From: Actinomadura harenae
GTDB lineage: Bacteria; Actinomycetota; Actinomycetes; Streptosporangiales; Streptosporangiaceae
Reading direction: 5' to 3'
Length of the DNA: 64,000 bases
Assembly (NCBI RefSeq): GCF_003696215.1
Contig: NZ_RFFG01000002.1
Coordinates: forward strand, 124,001-188,000
Positions 55,658 through 63,433 of this stretch are shown here, one piece after another. Positions within the stretch are counted from its first letter, which is position 1. The number at the start of each line of letters is the position of its first letter. The notes beneath the pieces are model-generated. The model was not told the DNA's origin and searched no databases. It saw only the letters and a list, made by a program, of their open reading frames with translations. The position numbers and the translations under genes are program-made.

Positions 55658-57066
55658 CGGAGCGGCCTCTGGTGGGGCACGGACGGCGGCATCCCCGGCG
55701 CCCCGGGCTGGGGCAGGGGCTGGGAGCCGGACGCGGCCGCGGCGTCCCCGGGCAGCGGAAGGATCTTGGCCGCGCCGAGCCGGATCTCGATCACGTTCGT
55801 CGCCAGGACGTGCGCGCGCGACTCGGACTGGAAGCGGAGGTGGTGCGGGAGGCGCTGGTGCGCCGCGAACGCGGCCTCGCTGCGGAACAGCTGGTAGAAG
55901 ATCCGCTGCGTGGGCGCGTTCACCACCTGGTGCGACGCGAAGACCAGCGTGTCCGGCTCGGACGAGCGGGCGGCGGCGGCGAGGTCGGCGGCGAGCCGGT
56001 CGAACGTCTCCTCCCGGCCGTCCAGCAGCGTGTAGACGGTGATCCGGCCGCAGATCTGGGACAGGTCGGACGGCGGGCCCGCGGCGGCGGCGGCCGCGGC
56101 GGCCATGATGTCGCCCAGCGCGTTCGGCCCGCTGAGACCACCCGGAACGCCCTGACCGGCGGGACCCCCCGGGCCCCCCGGGCCCCCCGGTCCACCTGGG
56201 CCACCGGGACCGGCCGGGCCGCCGTTGGCGGGCTGCGGGGGCAGCGGCTCCTCGGACGGCTCGGGGAAGCGCATCTCGCGACGGCGTCGTCCCCCCGGAC
56301 GGTCGGGAGCGGCGGCCATGGCGTTCGCCGCCGGGACGGGACGCGCGGGCGGCTCGTCGTAGCCGGTCTGAGGGCCGTCGGGGTCGTCCCCGCCGTCGTC
56401 GTCGAAGACCGGGAGGGTGCGCATCGAGCCGTACCAGACCAGCCCGGCGGCGGCGCCGAGCGCGATCACCGCAGCGGGCGCGGGCACCAGCCCGCGCGTG
56501 CCGCTGACGACCAGCACCCCGGCGAGCGCGACCAGCGCGATCGGGATCATCAGCTCCTGCGCCTCGGCGTCCCGCTTGGACGCCAGCCAGGCGGTGAAGC
56601 CCGCGCAGCCGACCAGCGCCAGCACCGACACCACGTGCGCGCCGTCGATCAGCAGCAGCGGCAGCGCGTCGTAGGTCTGGGACGGCTTCGGCAGGCTCTT
56701 GGTGAGCGTGGCGGTCTTCAGCGGGTCCACCAGCAGGATGACCGTGGCCACCAGCGTGTAGGAGACCGCGAAGAGCCAGGCCGCGAACCGCACCTGGATG
56801 AGGCGGGCGATCAGCTCCACCATGCCGAGCGCGAGCCAGACGGGCGCGAGCAGCGCCCCGCCGAGCTCGACGACCCGGAAGACGGGCGAGCTGAACTTCA
56901 TCAGGAAGCCCGCCGTCATGGCCAGGAGCGCCAGGGTCAGTGCCACCTGCGTGACCGACCAGGCGATCAGGAAGAGCATCCGGTCCGTGGAGGCGCGCTT
57001 GACCAGCAACCCGGTGGCAATTAAGGCACCCAGGGTCGCCAGCAGGGCGAGAAGAGCGTTGAGCAT
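55654..57066 (-). CDS. Membrane protein with collagen-like linker and ABM-type monooxygenase domain
   Basis: 470 residues. About seven or eight spans fill residues 1-215 (LNALLALLATLGALIATGLL onwards). A Pro/Gly linker holds a collagen-like tract (GPAGPGGPGGPGGP). The C-terminal part, from ITVYTLLDGREETFDRLAADL to VFASHQVVNAPTQRIFYQLFRSEAAFAAHQ, has the layout of antibiotic biosynthesis monooxygenase (ABM) domains, which act on quinones or haem. No catalytic residue can be named safely. I chose ATG 57066. Coupled to the thioredoxin-fold gene and divergent from bldN. Confidence 0.75.
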   Translation of the reverse strand: MLNALLALLATLGALIATGLLVKRASTDRMLFLIAWSVTQVALTLALLAMTAGFLMKFSSPVFRVVELGGALLAPVWLALGMVELIARLIQVRFAAWLFAVSYTLVATVILLVDPLKTATLTKSLPKPSQTYDALPLLLIDGAHVVSVLALVGCAGFTAWLASKRDAEAQELMIPIALVALAGVLVVSGTRGLVPAPAAVIALGAAAGLVWYGSMRTLPVFDDDGGDDPDGPQTGYDEPPARPVPAANAMAAAPDRPGGRRRREMRFPEPSEEPLPPQPANGGPAGPGGPGGPGGPGGPGGPAGQGVPGGLSGPNALGDIMAAAAAAAAGPPSDLSQICGRITVYTLLDGREETFDRLAADLAAAARSSEPDTLVFASHQVVNAPTQRIFYQLFRSEAAFAAHQRLPHHLRFQSESRAHVLATNVIEIRLGAAKILPLPGDAAAASGSQPLPQPGAPGMPPSVPHQRPLR

Positions 57067-57266
57067 CGCGCCCCATGGTGCCCGATGCGGAGGGATGAGG
57101 GGTAACCCGGGCGCACTTTCGGCCCATTCATCGGCTTTCAGGCCCACTTCGAACGGAGGCTCCGATGCGATCGACAGCCGACAGGCGAGGGCATTGCCTC
57201 GCATACCGCCCCATACCTACAGTGGCCTTTCACGCCTGGGGCCGCGTACGCACCGAGGAGAACTGC

Positions 57267-57902
57267 ATGAGCAGCCTGACCCTCGACATCCGGTTCTCCC
57301 GGCCGTCCCGCCGCTCCGCGGCCGTCCCGCCCCGGCGCCCCGCCCGGGAGGCGGGCGACCCGCTCAAGGCCCTGGTCATGCGCGCCCGCGAGGGCGACGC
57401 CGAGGCGTTCGGGCAGCTCTACGACCGGTACGCGGACCTGGTCTACCGGTACGTCTACCACCGCGTCGGCGCGCACACCCTCACCGAGGACCTGACCAGC
57501 GAGACCTTCCTCCGCGCGTGGCGGCGGATGAGCGACTTCACCTGGCAGGGCAAGGACTTCGGCGCCTGGCTGGTCACGATCGCCCGCAACCTCGTCGCCG
57601 ACCACTTCAAGTCCGGACGGCACCGGCTGGAGGTCAGCACCGGCGACGTGGTCGAGCCGGAGCACCCGCAGGAGGGACCGGAGCGCGCCGTCCTCGACTC
57701 GATGACCCACCGGACCGTCCTCGCGGCCGTCCGGCGGCTCGGCGAGGAGCAGCGTGAGTGCGTCGTCCTGCGCTTCCTGCACGGGCTCTCGGTCGCCGAG
57801 ACGGCGGTCGTCATGGGCAAGAAGACGGGCGCGATCAAGGCGCTCCAGTACCGGGCCGTCCGGTCGCTGGCCCGGATGCTCCCCGACGACCTGCGGGGCT
57901 GA
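57267..57902 (+). CDS. bldN: ECF sigma factor, BldN-like
   Basis: 211 residues. Region 2 (AFGQLYDRYADLVYRYVYHRV, then TSETFLRAWRRMSDFTWQG) and region 4 (LGEEQRECVVLRFLHGLSVAETAVVMG) closely resemble Streptomyces BldN, the developmental sigma factor for aerial growth. About 35 residues precede region 2; BldN is made with an N-terminal pro-sequence, and this one is shorter. GAGGAG precedes the ATG. No anti-sigma gene (rsbN) follows. The stop region is the first unit of a tandem repeat. Confidence 0.88.
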   Translation: MSSLTLDIRFSRPSRRSAAVPPRRPAREAGDPLKALVMRAREGDAEAFGQLYDRYADLVYRYVYHRVGAHTLTEDLTSETFLRAWRRMSDFTWQGKDFGAWLVTIARNLVADHFKSGRHRLEVSTGDVVEPEHPQEGPERAVLDSMTHRTVLAAVRRLGEEQRECVVLRFLHGLSVAETAVVMGKKTGAIKALQYRAVRSLARMLPDDLRG

Positions 57903-58039
57903 CCGCATGACACCCGCCTGCGGGGCTGACCGCATGACACCGCCCGCGGGGCTGACCCCGCATGACACCGCCCGCGGGGCTGACCCCGCATGACACCCGC
58001 CTGCGGGGCTGACCGCATGACACCGACCTGCGGGGCCGA
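57889..58039. repeat. About six tandem units of 26-30 bases after bldN
   Basis: Units of the type CTGCGGGGCTGACCGCATGA followed by CACC(C)G repeat head to tail with small length changes. The first unit contains the bldN stop. Units are contiguous and have no spacers, so this is a minisatellite and not CRISPR. Confidence 0.85.
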
Positions 58040-58068
58040 GCGTGCGACGGGTTGAATACGCTCGGGTC

Positions 58069-58956
58069 ATGCGGCGAATCTGGCAGCTCGACTTCTGGCA
58101 GCGCGGTGACGAGGACCACGTGAGCGCGGGCGAGGCGGCGGCAGCGGCGGCGGAACGCCGTCCGCCCGCCCCCGAGGCCGACCGCCGCGCGGCCGCGTTC
58201 TTCGACGTGGACAACACGATGATGCGCGGCGCGTCCATCTACTACTTCGCCCGCGGCCTCGCCGCACGCAAGCTGTTCACCCTCCGCGACCTGGCCGCCT
58301 TCACGCTGGGCCAGGCGCTGTTCCGCGTCCGCGGCACCGAGAACGCCGAGCACATCTCCACCGCGCGGGAGGCGGCCCTGACGTTCGTCGCGGGCCAGAA
58401 GGTCAGCGACATCGTCCGGCTCAGCGACGAGATCTACGACGAGGTCATGGCCGACCGGATCTGGGCCGGCACCCGGTCGCTCGCCCTCCAGCACCTGGAC
58501 GCGGGCCAGCAGGTGTGGCTCGTCACGGCCACGCCCGTCGAGGTGGCCCGCACCATCTCCCACCGCCTCGGCCTGACCGGCGCGCTCGGCACCGTCGCCG
58601 AGACCGAGGCGGGCGTCTACACCGGGCGCCTGGTCGGCAACCTCCTGCACGGCAACGCCAAGGCCGAGGCCATCCGGGCGCTGGCCCAGCGGGAGGGCCT
58701 CGACCTCTCGCACTGCTCGGCCTACAGCGACTCGGTGAACGACCTTCCGATGCTGAGCGCCGTCGGCCACCCGCACGCCGTCAACCCGGATCCGGCCCTC
58801 CGCGCCCACGCCCGGGAGCACGGCTGGCCGATCCACGACTTCCGCACCGGACGCAAGGTCACCATGGTCGCCCTCCCCGCCGCGGCGGGCCTGGGCGCCC
58901 TGGCGGGCGGTGTGGCCGCGGGCATCGCCCTCCGCAACCACTACAAGTCGTCCTGA
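58069..58956 (+). CDS. HAD-IB family hydrolase (SerB-like phosphatase)
   Basis: 295 residues. Motif I is FFDVDNTMM (Asp46, Asp48), motif II VTATP, and motif III/IV YSDSVNDLPML, preceded by a conserved lysine in GNAKAEAI. The type with a C-terminal membrane helix (VALPAAAGLGALAGGVAAGIAL) is common in actinobacteria, sometimes fused to or beside acyltransferases; here an acyltransferase gene lies 1.5 kb away. The substrate may be a phospholipid or phosphoserine-like compound. ATG 58069 chosen. Confidence 0.88.
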   Translation: MRRIWQLDFWQRGDEDHVSAGEAAAAAAERRPPAPEADRRAAAFFDVDNTMMRGASIYYFARGLAARKLFTLRDLAAFTLGQALFRVRGTENAEHISTAREAALTFVAGQKVSDIVRLSDEIYDEVMADRIWAGTRSLALQHLDAGQQVWLVTATPVEVARTISHRLGLTGALGTVAETEAGVYTGRLVGNLLHGNAKAEAIRALAQREGLDLSHCSAYSDSVNDLPMLSAVGHPHAVNPDPALRAHAREHGWPIHDFRTGRKVTMVALPAAAGLGALAGGVAAGIALRNHYKSS

Positions 58957-58983
58957 TTCAGCGCCCGAGGAGGCCCCGGGGCG

Positions 58984-60408
58984 TCAAGGTCGGCGAGGGC
59001 CGTGGGCCTCGACGGCGGCCAGGGTCGCGCGGGGGATCGAGGGGCAGCGGACGATCGTGACCTCCTCGAGCATCGGCAGGTCCAGGGCCGCGCCGAGGTC
59101 GACGAGCGCGCCGCAGTCGACGAGCGTCAGCTCGCGCAGGGACGGCAGGTCCGCGAGCCCGCCGAGGGTGCGCAGGCCGTCGAGGTGCGTGACGCGGAGG
59201 CTCTCCAGGTCGCGCAGGCCGGAGAAGGCGCGCAGGTCGGCGAGCTGGTGGAGGCCGTTGAGGACGACCCGCCGAAGCGCCGGCATGGCCCCCAGGGCAC
59301 CGAAGTCGGCCATGTCGGTCGTGCCGTACAGGTAGACCTCGGCGAGGGACGGATGACCTTCGAGACCGTCCAGGGACGTCAGGCCCGTGGCTCCGAAGAC
59401 CGTGAGGCGGGTCAGGGCCGGGAGCCCGAAGAGCGGACGCAGGTCGTGGAGCGGGGCGAAGGGCAGGTCCAGCGCCTCCAGGCGGGGGTGGTGCCCGAGG
59501 CCGTCCAGGCTCGTCAGGCCCTTGGCGCCGGAGAGCGCCAGGCGCCGCAGCCCGGGAAGGGCGTCGATGCCGTCCAGGCTGGTCAGCTGCGGGCAGTGGA
59601 GTCCCAGTTCGGCCAGGGAGTCGAGGCCGCGCAGTCCGGTGACCGAGCCGACCTTGGTGCCGGACACGTTCAGCTCGGCCAGTTCGCGATGCCCGGACAG
59701 CGGGCCGAGGTCGCGGAGGTCTCGGCATTCGTACAGGTTGAGGACCCGAAGCGCGGGGAACCCTGCAACGAACCCCGCGAGGTCGCTCACCCCGGTGTGG
59801 GACAGGTCGAGCCGTTCGAGGCTCCGCAGGCCGAACAGGACGGAGACGTCCGTGACCCCCCGGCAGTAGTTCAGGTCCAGCTTCGTCAGCGCCTTCGCCC
59901 CGGCGAGCGGGGAAAGGTCGGTCACGCTGCGGCAGTCGCTCAGATCAACGCACCTCAGGGCCTTCAGATGGGCGAGGGGCCCGAGGTCGGCGATCGCCGA
60001 GGCCCGCCAGAGCGACAGTTCCTCAAGGCCGGTCAGCCCGGCCAGCTCGGACAGGTCCGTGAGCTTCCCGCACTCGACCAGCGTGAGCGACCGCAGGTTC
60101 GCCAGGTACCGGAGGCCCGTCAGGGAGGTGCGCTTGCGCAGCTCAAGCTCCGTCCGCCCTTCCCGGACGAACGCCGGGGCGAGAAGGAACCTCGCGAACG
60201 CGTCCTGGTCGGGGGCCTTCGGCCAGAACCGGAGCAGCTTCTCCGTGGGGACGTCCGTGGCGGCGGCGAACTCGTCCGCCAGTTCCAGGGCGTCGGCGCC
60301 GCCCCAGGCGACGAGGTCCCGGACGGACTTCCAGGCACGCGCGGGCGACGCGGTCGCGACCTTCGCGCGCAGCGCGGCCAGATCGGGAGCGAGGGGATGG
60401 GAGGTCAT
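58984..60408 (-). CDS. Leucine-rich-repeat protein, unknown function
   Basis: 474 residues. After about 85 non-repeat residues, some 14-16 repeats of 22-24 residues follow the pattern L-x-x-L-x-x-L-x-L-x-x-C/G-x-x-(L/V)-x-D-L (for example LRSLTLVECGKLTDLSEL). There is no signal peptide or membrane span, so it is cytoplasmic. Such repeats form a curved solenoid for protein binding. It starts at 60408 with an ATG and lies 41 bases downstream of the acyltransferase gene, possibly cotranscribed. Confidence 0.85.
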   Translation of the reverse strand: MTSHPLAPDLAALRAKVATASPARAWKSVRDLVAWGGADALELADEFAAATDVPTEKLLRFWPKAPDQDAFARFLLAPAFVREGRTELELRKRTSLTGLRYLANLRSLTLVECGKLTDLSELAGLTGLEELSLWRASAIADLGPLAHLKALRCVDLSDCRSVTDLSPLAGAKALTKLDLNYCRGVTDVSVLFGLRSLERLDLSHTGVSDLAGFVAGFPALRVLNLYECRDLRDLGPLSGHRELAELNVSGTKVGSVTGLRGLDSLAELGLHCPQLTSLDGIDALPGLRRLALSGAKGLTSLDGLGHHPRLEALDLPFAPLHDLRPLFGLPALTRLTVFGATGLTSLDGLEGHPSLAEVYLYGTTDMADFGALGAMPALRRVVLNGLHQLADLRAFSGLRDLESLRVTHLDGLRTLGGLADLPSLRELTLVDCGALVDLGAALDLPMLEEVTIVRCPSIPRATLAAVEAHGPRRP

Positions 60409-60449
60409 GCCGCCGCACGCTAATGATCAGGACCGACATCCGCGGGCGC

Positions 60450-61430
60450 TCAGAGGAAGGGACGGCCCCGGCGGAGGAGGGTGTCGTAGACCATCTGCTG
60501 GACGACCTCGCGGACGTGGTCGGTGAGGTTGAACACGGTCATCGGGTCGTCGGCGGCCTCGGGGCCGTGGTCGGCGAGGGACATCGGCTCGCCGAACCGG
60601 ATCAGCCACTTGGACGGCAGCGGGACGAGCCCGGCGGCGCCGAGCAGGGGGAACGTCGGGGTGATCGGGAAGTACGGCAGGCCGAGCAGGCGGGCCAGCG
60701 GCTTCAGGTCCGCGATCTTGGGATAGATCTCCTCGGCGCCGACGACGGCGCACGGGATGATCGGGACCTCGGCGCGCAGGGCGGTCTCGACGAAGCCGCC
60801 GCGTCCGAACCGCTGGAGCTTGTAGCGGTCGCCGTAGGGCTTGCCGATGCCCTTGAACCCCTCGGGGAAGACGCCGACCAGCTCGCCCTTGGCCAGCAGG
60901 CGGGCGGCGTCGGCGGGGCAGGCGAGGGTGTGGCCGGCCTTGCGGGCCAGGTGGGCCAGCACCGGCACCTGGTAGACCAGGTCGGCGCCGAGCAGCCGGA
61001 GCGGACGGTCCAGGTGGTCGTGGGTGGCGACCGACAGCATGATCCCGTCCAGCGGGACGGTGCCGGAGTGGTTGGCGACCAGCAGCGCGCCGCCCTCGGC
61101 CGGGACGTTCTCCAGCCCCTCGAGCTCGACGCGGAACCAGTGGTCGTACAGCGCGCGGGCGAGCGGGAGCAGGACGGACGCGTTGAGCTCGGGGTCGAAG
61201 CCGAACTCGTCGACCTCGTAGGCGCCGGTCAGGCGGCGATGCAGGAAGGACAGTCCGGACGCGACCGCCCGTTCCACCGGATTCCGCTCATCGGACGGCG
61301 GGCGGCCGGACGCGCCGGACGCGCCGGCTTGGTCGGCGGCGGCGGGTCGGGGAGCCGTGGAACCGGGACGGATCGGGATGACCCGCGCGCCATCCATCGC
61401 GTCGAAGGGTTCCTCGTGGTGGGCGTTCAT
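60450..61430 (-). CDS. Lysophospholipid acyltransferase family protein (PlsC-like)
   Basis: 326 residues. The acyltransferase motif is NHSGTVPLD (HxxxxD type, between residues 130 and 145), and FPEGFKGIGKPY is the substrate motif. A disordered N-terminus of about 60 residues precedes it. It probably acylates a lysophospholipid or related alcohol. ATG 61430 is preferred, since GGAGGAG is spaced eight bases from it; the GTG at 61439 lies against that site. It follows the epimerase by 27 bases. Confidence 0.88.
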   Translation of the reverse strand: MNAHHEEPFDAMDGARVIPIRPGSTAPRPAAADQAGASGASGRPPSDERNPVERAVASGLSFLHRRLTGAYEVDEFGFDPELNASVLLPLARALYDHWFRVELEGLENVPAEGGALLVANHSGTVPLDGIMLSVATHDHLDRPLRLLGADLVYQVPVLAHLARKAGHTLACPADAARLLAKGELVGVFPEGFKGIGKPYGDRYKLQRFGRGGFVETALRAEVPIIPCAVVGAEEIYPKIADLKPLARLLGLPYFPITPTFPLLGAAGLVPLPSKWLIRFGEPMSLADHGPEAADDPMTVFNLTDHVREVVQQMVYDTLLRRGRPFL

Positions 61431-61457
61431 GCCGGTCACTCCTCCCTCGCCGTCCGG

Positions 61458-62459
61458 TCAGCCGCGTCCGATCACCGAGGCCAGCCGGTCGAGCAGGACG
61501 CCACGTCCCTGCCGGGCGGCCTGGTCGGCGAACGCCTCCTCCGAACCGTACTTGGGACGCCAGGACAGTTCGGCGGCGAGCCTGCCGGTGTCGAGGACGC
61601 GCCCGTACATGAGCCAGCGCAGCAGCTCCGGGGAGAACGCGGGCATGCCGCCGACGCGGCGGCCGAACCCGCCGAGGGCGGCGATGGACTGGGCCGGCAC
61701 GGGAACGTGCGGACGGCCCGCGCGGCGCAGCGCCTGCGACAGCAGCAGGACACCGTCGCCCGCGACGTTGAAACGGCCGGGATGGTCCTCCACCGTCATC
61801 CGGCGCAGCACCTCGACCCCGTCGTCGGTGTGCAGGAACTGCAACCGGGGGTCGAACCCCAGCACGGTGGGGACGACGGGCATGGCGAGGTACCGGGTGA
61901 CCGGCGAGTCCACGCCAGGACCGAGGAAGTTGGCGAAGCGCAGCACCGACACCGTCAGATCGGAGCGCCGCCGGGTCAGCCCCCGGACGTAGCCCTCGAC
62001 CTCGGCGGTGTCCTTGGCGAACCCGTGCGCGGGCGCCTCGACCGCCTCGTCCTCCTCGGTGAAGACCGCAGGGTCACGCGGCGAGGAGCCGTAGACCGCC
62101 GCCGACGACCGCACGACCAGCTTGCGCATGTCGGGCGAGCGCTGGCAGGCCGCGAGCAGCTGCATCGTCCCGATGACGTTGAGCTCCTTGGCCTTCGCCC
62201 GTGGTCCGGCCTGGCCGGTGACCAGGTTGAGATGGACCACCGTGTCCACACCGGCGGACGAGATGACCTTGGCGATGCCGGGCGTGCGGATGTCCACCCG
62301 CACGAACTCGGTACGCCCCAGCGGCGTCGACGGCGGAACCGTGTCCACGCCGATGACGCGCTCGATGCCCGGGTCGGCTTGGAGGGTGTTCGCGACCCGC
62401 GCCCCCAGGAAACGGGAGACGCCCGTAACGAGGACGACACGGGCCGCGGTGGAGGGCAT
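61458..62459 (-). CDS. NAD-dependent epimerase/dehydratase (short-chain, extended) family protein
   Basis: 333 residues. The NAD-binding motif VLVTGVSRFLGARVA is GxxxxxG with one substitution against the usual GxxGxxG (a serine-arginine-phenylalanine stretch, G-V-S-R-F-L-G). SSAAVYG and the following residues show that the YxxxK pair of the family is altered (FAKDTAEVEGYVR). It may act as a regulatory or lipid-sugar reductase. Starts are possible at 62480, 62468 and 62459. Confidence 0.8.
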   Translation of the reverse strand: MPSTAARVVLVTGVSRFLGARVANTLQADPGIERVIGVDTVPPSTPLGRTEFVRVDIRTPGIAKVISSAGVDTVVHLNLVTGQAGPRAKAKELNVIGTMQLLAACQRSPDMRKLVVRSSAAVYGSSPRDPAVFTEEDEAVEAPAHGFAKDTAEVEGYVRGLTRRRSDLTVSVLRFANFLGPGVDSPVTRYLAMPVVPTVLGFDPRLQFLHTDDGVEVLRRMTVEDHPGRFNVAGDGVLLLSQALRRAGRPHVPVPAQSIAALGGFGRRVGGMPAFSPELLRWLMYGRVLDTGRLAAELSWRPKYGSEEAFADQAARQGRGVLLDRLASVIGRG

Positions 62460-62506
62460 GGAGGACACTGTGCGCCCCACCCCTTACGGCTGTGTTGCCG
62501 GCGTCT

Positions 62507-62605
62507 TTACTTCTTGTTACGACGCTGAATGCGCGTCTTCTTGAGCAGCTTGCGGTGCTTCTTCTTAGCCATCCGCTTGCGGCGCTTCTTGATGACAGAG
62601 CCCAC
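62507..62605 (-). CDS. Small ribosomal subunit protein bS22 (AURKAIP1/COX24-domain)
   Basis: A 32-residue, highly basic protein starting GTG: MGSVIKKRRKRMAKKKHRK onwards. This is the actinobacterial bS22, seen in mycobacterial ribosome structures and commonly missed by annotation because of its length. It lies between the HTH gene and the epimerase, all on the minus strand. Confidence 0.92.
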   Translation of the reverse strand: MGSVIKKRRKRMAKKKHRKLLKKTRIQRRNKK

Positions 62606-62830
62606 GGGACCTCGCTCGGAGTATCGGGTGCGGTACAGGGAACGGGCCATGTCACGAGGTGGGTCGCGATGGGCGAGCCACCTTGCGCGCATGGTCCGTC
62701 GCCCAAGGGTACCGCTGAGCCGAAGCGGGTCCGTCCAGGGACCACCCGGTCCCGGTCCGTCCGCACTTGCGCAGGTCCGGCGGTATGTGCCACGCGGTGT
62801 GCCACACGCGACCCGTCCGGCGGGACGGCA

Positions 62831-62863
62831 GGACGGCCGGGGCCCGAGGGGCACCGGCCGTCC
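62831..62863 (-). terminator. Hairpin after the small HTH gene
   Basis: GGACGGCCGG and CCGGCCGTCC form a 10-bp stem with a 13-base loop, 30 bases beyond the HTH gene stop on the minus strand. Confidence 0.55.
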
Positions 62864-62892
62864 TTGTCGTCGTCTTCCCCGATGGTGCCCCG

Positions 62893-63096
62893 CTATCCGG
62901 CTTCGATGAACGCGTCGCGCAGATAGTCGTGTACAGCCTGTTCGGGAACGCGGAACGAACGTCCCACACGGATCGCGGGGAGTTCGCCCGAGTGGACGAG
63001 GCGGTAGACGGTCATCTTGGACACCCGCATCACCGCCGCCACTTCGGCGACGGTCAGGAACCTGACCTCACTCAGAGGTCGCTCGCCTGAGCTCAT
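62893..63096 (-). CDS. Helix-turn-helix protein, excisionase/BldC-like family
   Basis: 67 residues. RFLTVAEVAAVMRVSKMTVY then RLVHSGELPAIRVGRSFRVP is a MerR-like DNA-binding domain of the excisionase family. It is conserved next to bS22 in many actinobacteria (from memory), and its role is unclear. No integrase or phage gene is near, so it is not an excisionase in function. ATG 63096 (MSSGERPL) chosen. Confidence 0.88.
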   Translation of the reverse strand: MSSGERPLSEVRFLTVAEVAAVMRVSKMTVYRLVHSGELPAIRVGRSFRVPEQAVHDYLRDAFIEAG

Positions 63097-63433
63097 CGGA
63101 CGCCCTCTTCCACACGTGCCGCGCACCGGCCCTTTGGGTGACTTTGATCACGCACGTGTACTTCCCCCAGCGTAAATCGTGTACCGACAGTCGCAAGAGG
63201 GGAGTTCCGCCCATTTGCACTGCCCGACCTGACGCCGAGGCCACAGTGCTGTTCCGGACGGAGCGCCATCGGGACGGCACCGAGCGTGCAACGATCACGA
63301 CCGAAATCCCCGGAACAGGCATTGACCTGCGACTCCGCCGAACGACGCGGTCCCGGCCGTCCCAGCCGTCCCACGCGTGCCCTGGCGTCACACGATGTGA
63401 CTCACGGTCATCGCGACCTGCGGGATCCGGGCC
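63097..63433. other. 337-bp gap upstream of the HTH gene
   Basis: It holds the HTH gene promoter region with two GTACAC direct repeats (63157-63186, minus-strand sense) and a palindrome GTCACACGATGTGAC at 63387-63401. No gene is convincing; the plus-strand frame 63138-63464 is rejected as a chance frame. Confidence 0.5.
63387..63401. promoter_or_regulatory. Inverted repeat GTCACA-CGA-TGTGAC
   Basis: A six-base perfect inverted repeat with a three-base centre, between converging context of the phosphatase stop and the HTH promoter. No regulator can be named. Confidence 0.25.

Noticed and set aside
57889-58039. Possible CRISPR array
   Set aside because: Units are contiguous with no unique spacers and no cas genes are near.
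62893-63096. Prophage excisionase
   Set aside because: Although the HTH is excisionase-like, there is no integrase, attachment site or phage gene, and the context is bS22 and housekeeping genes.
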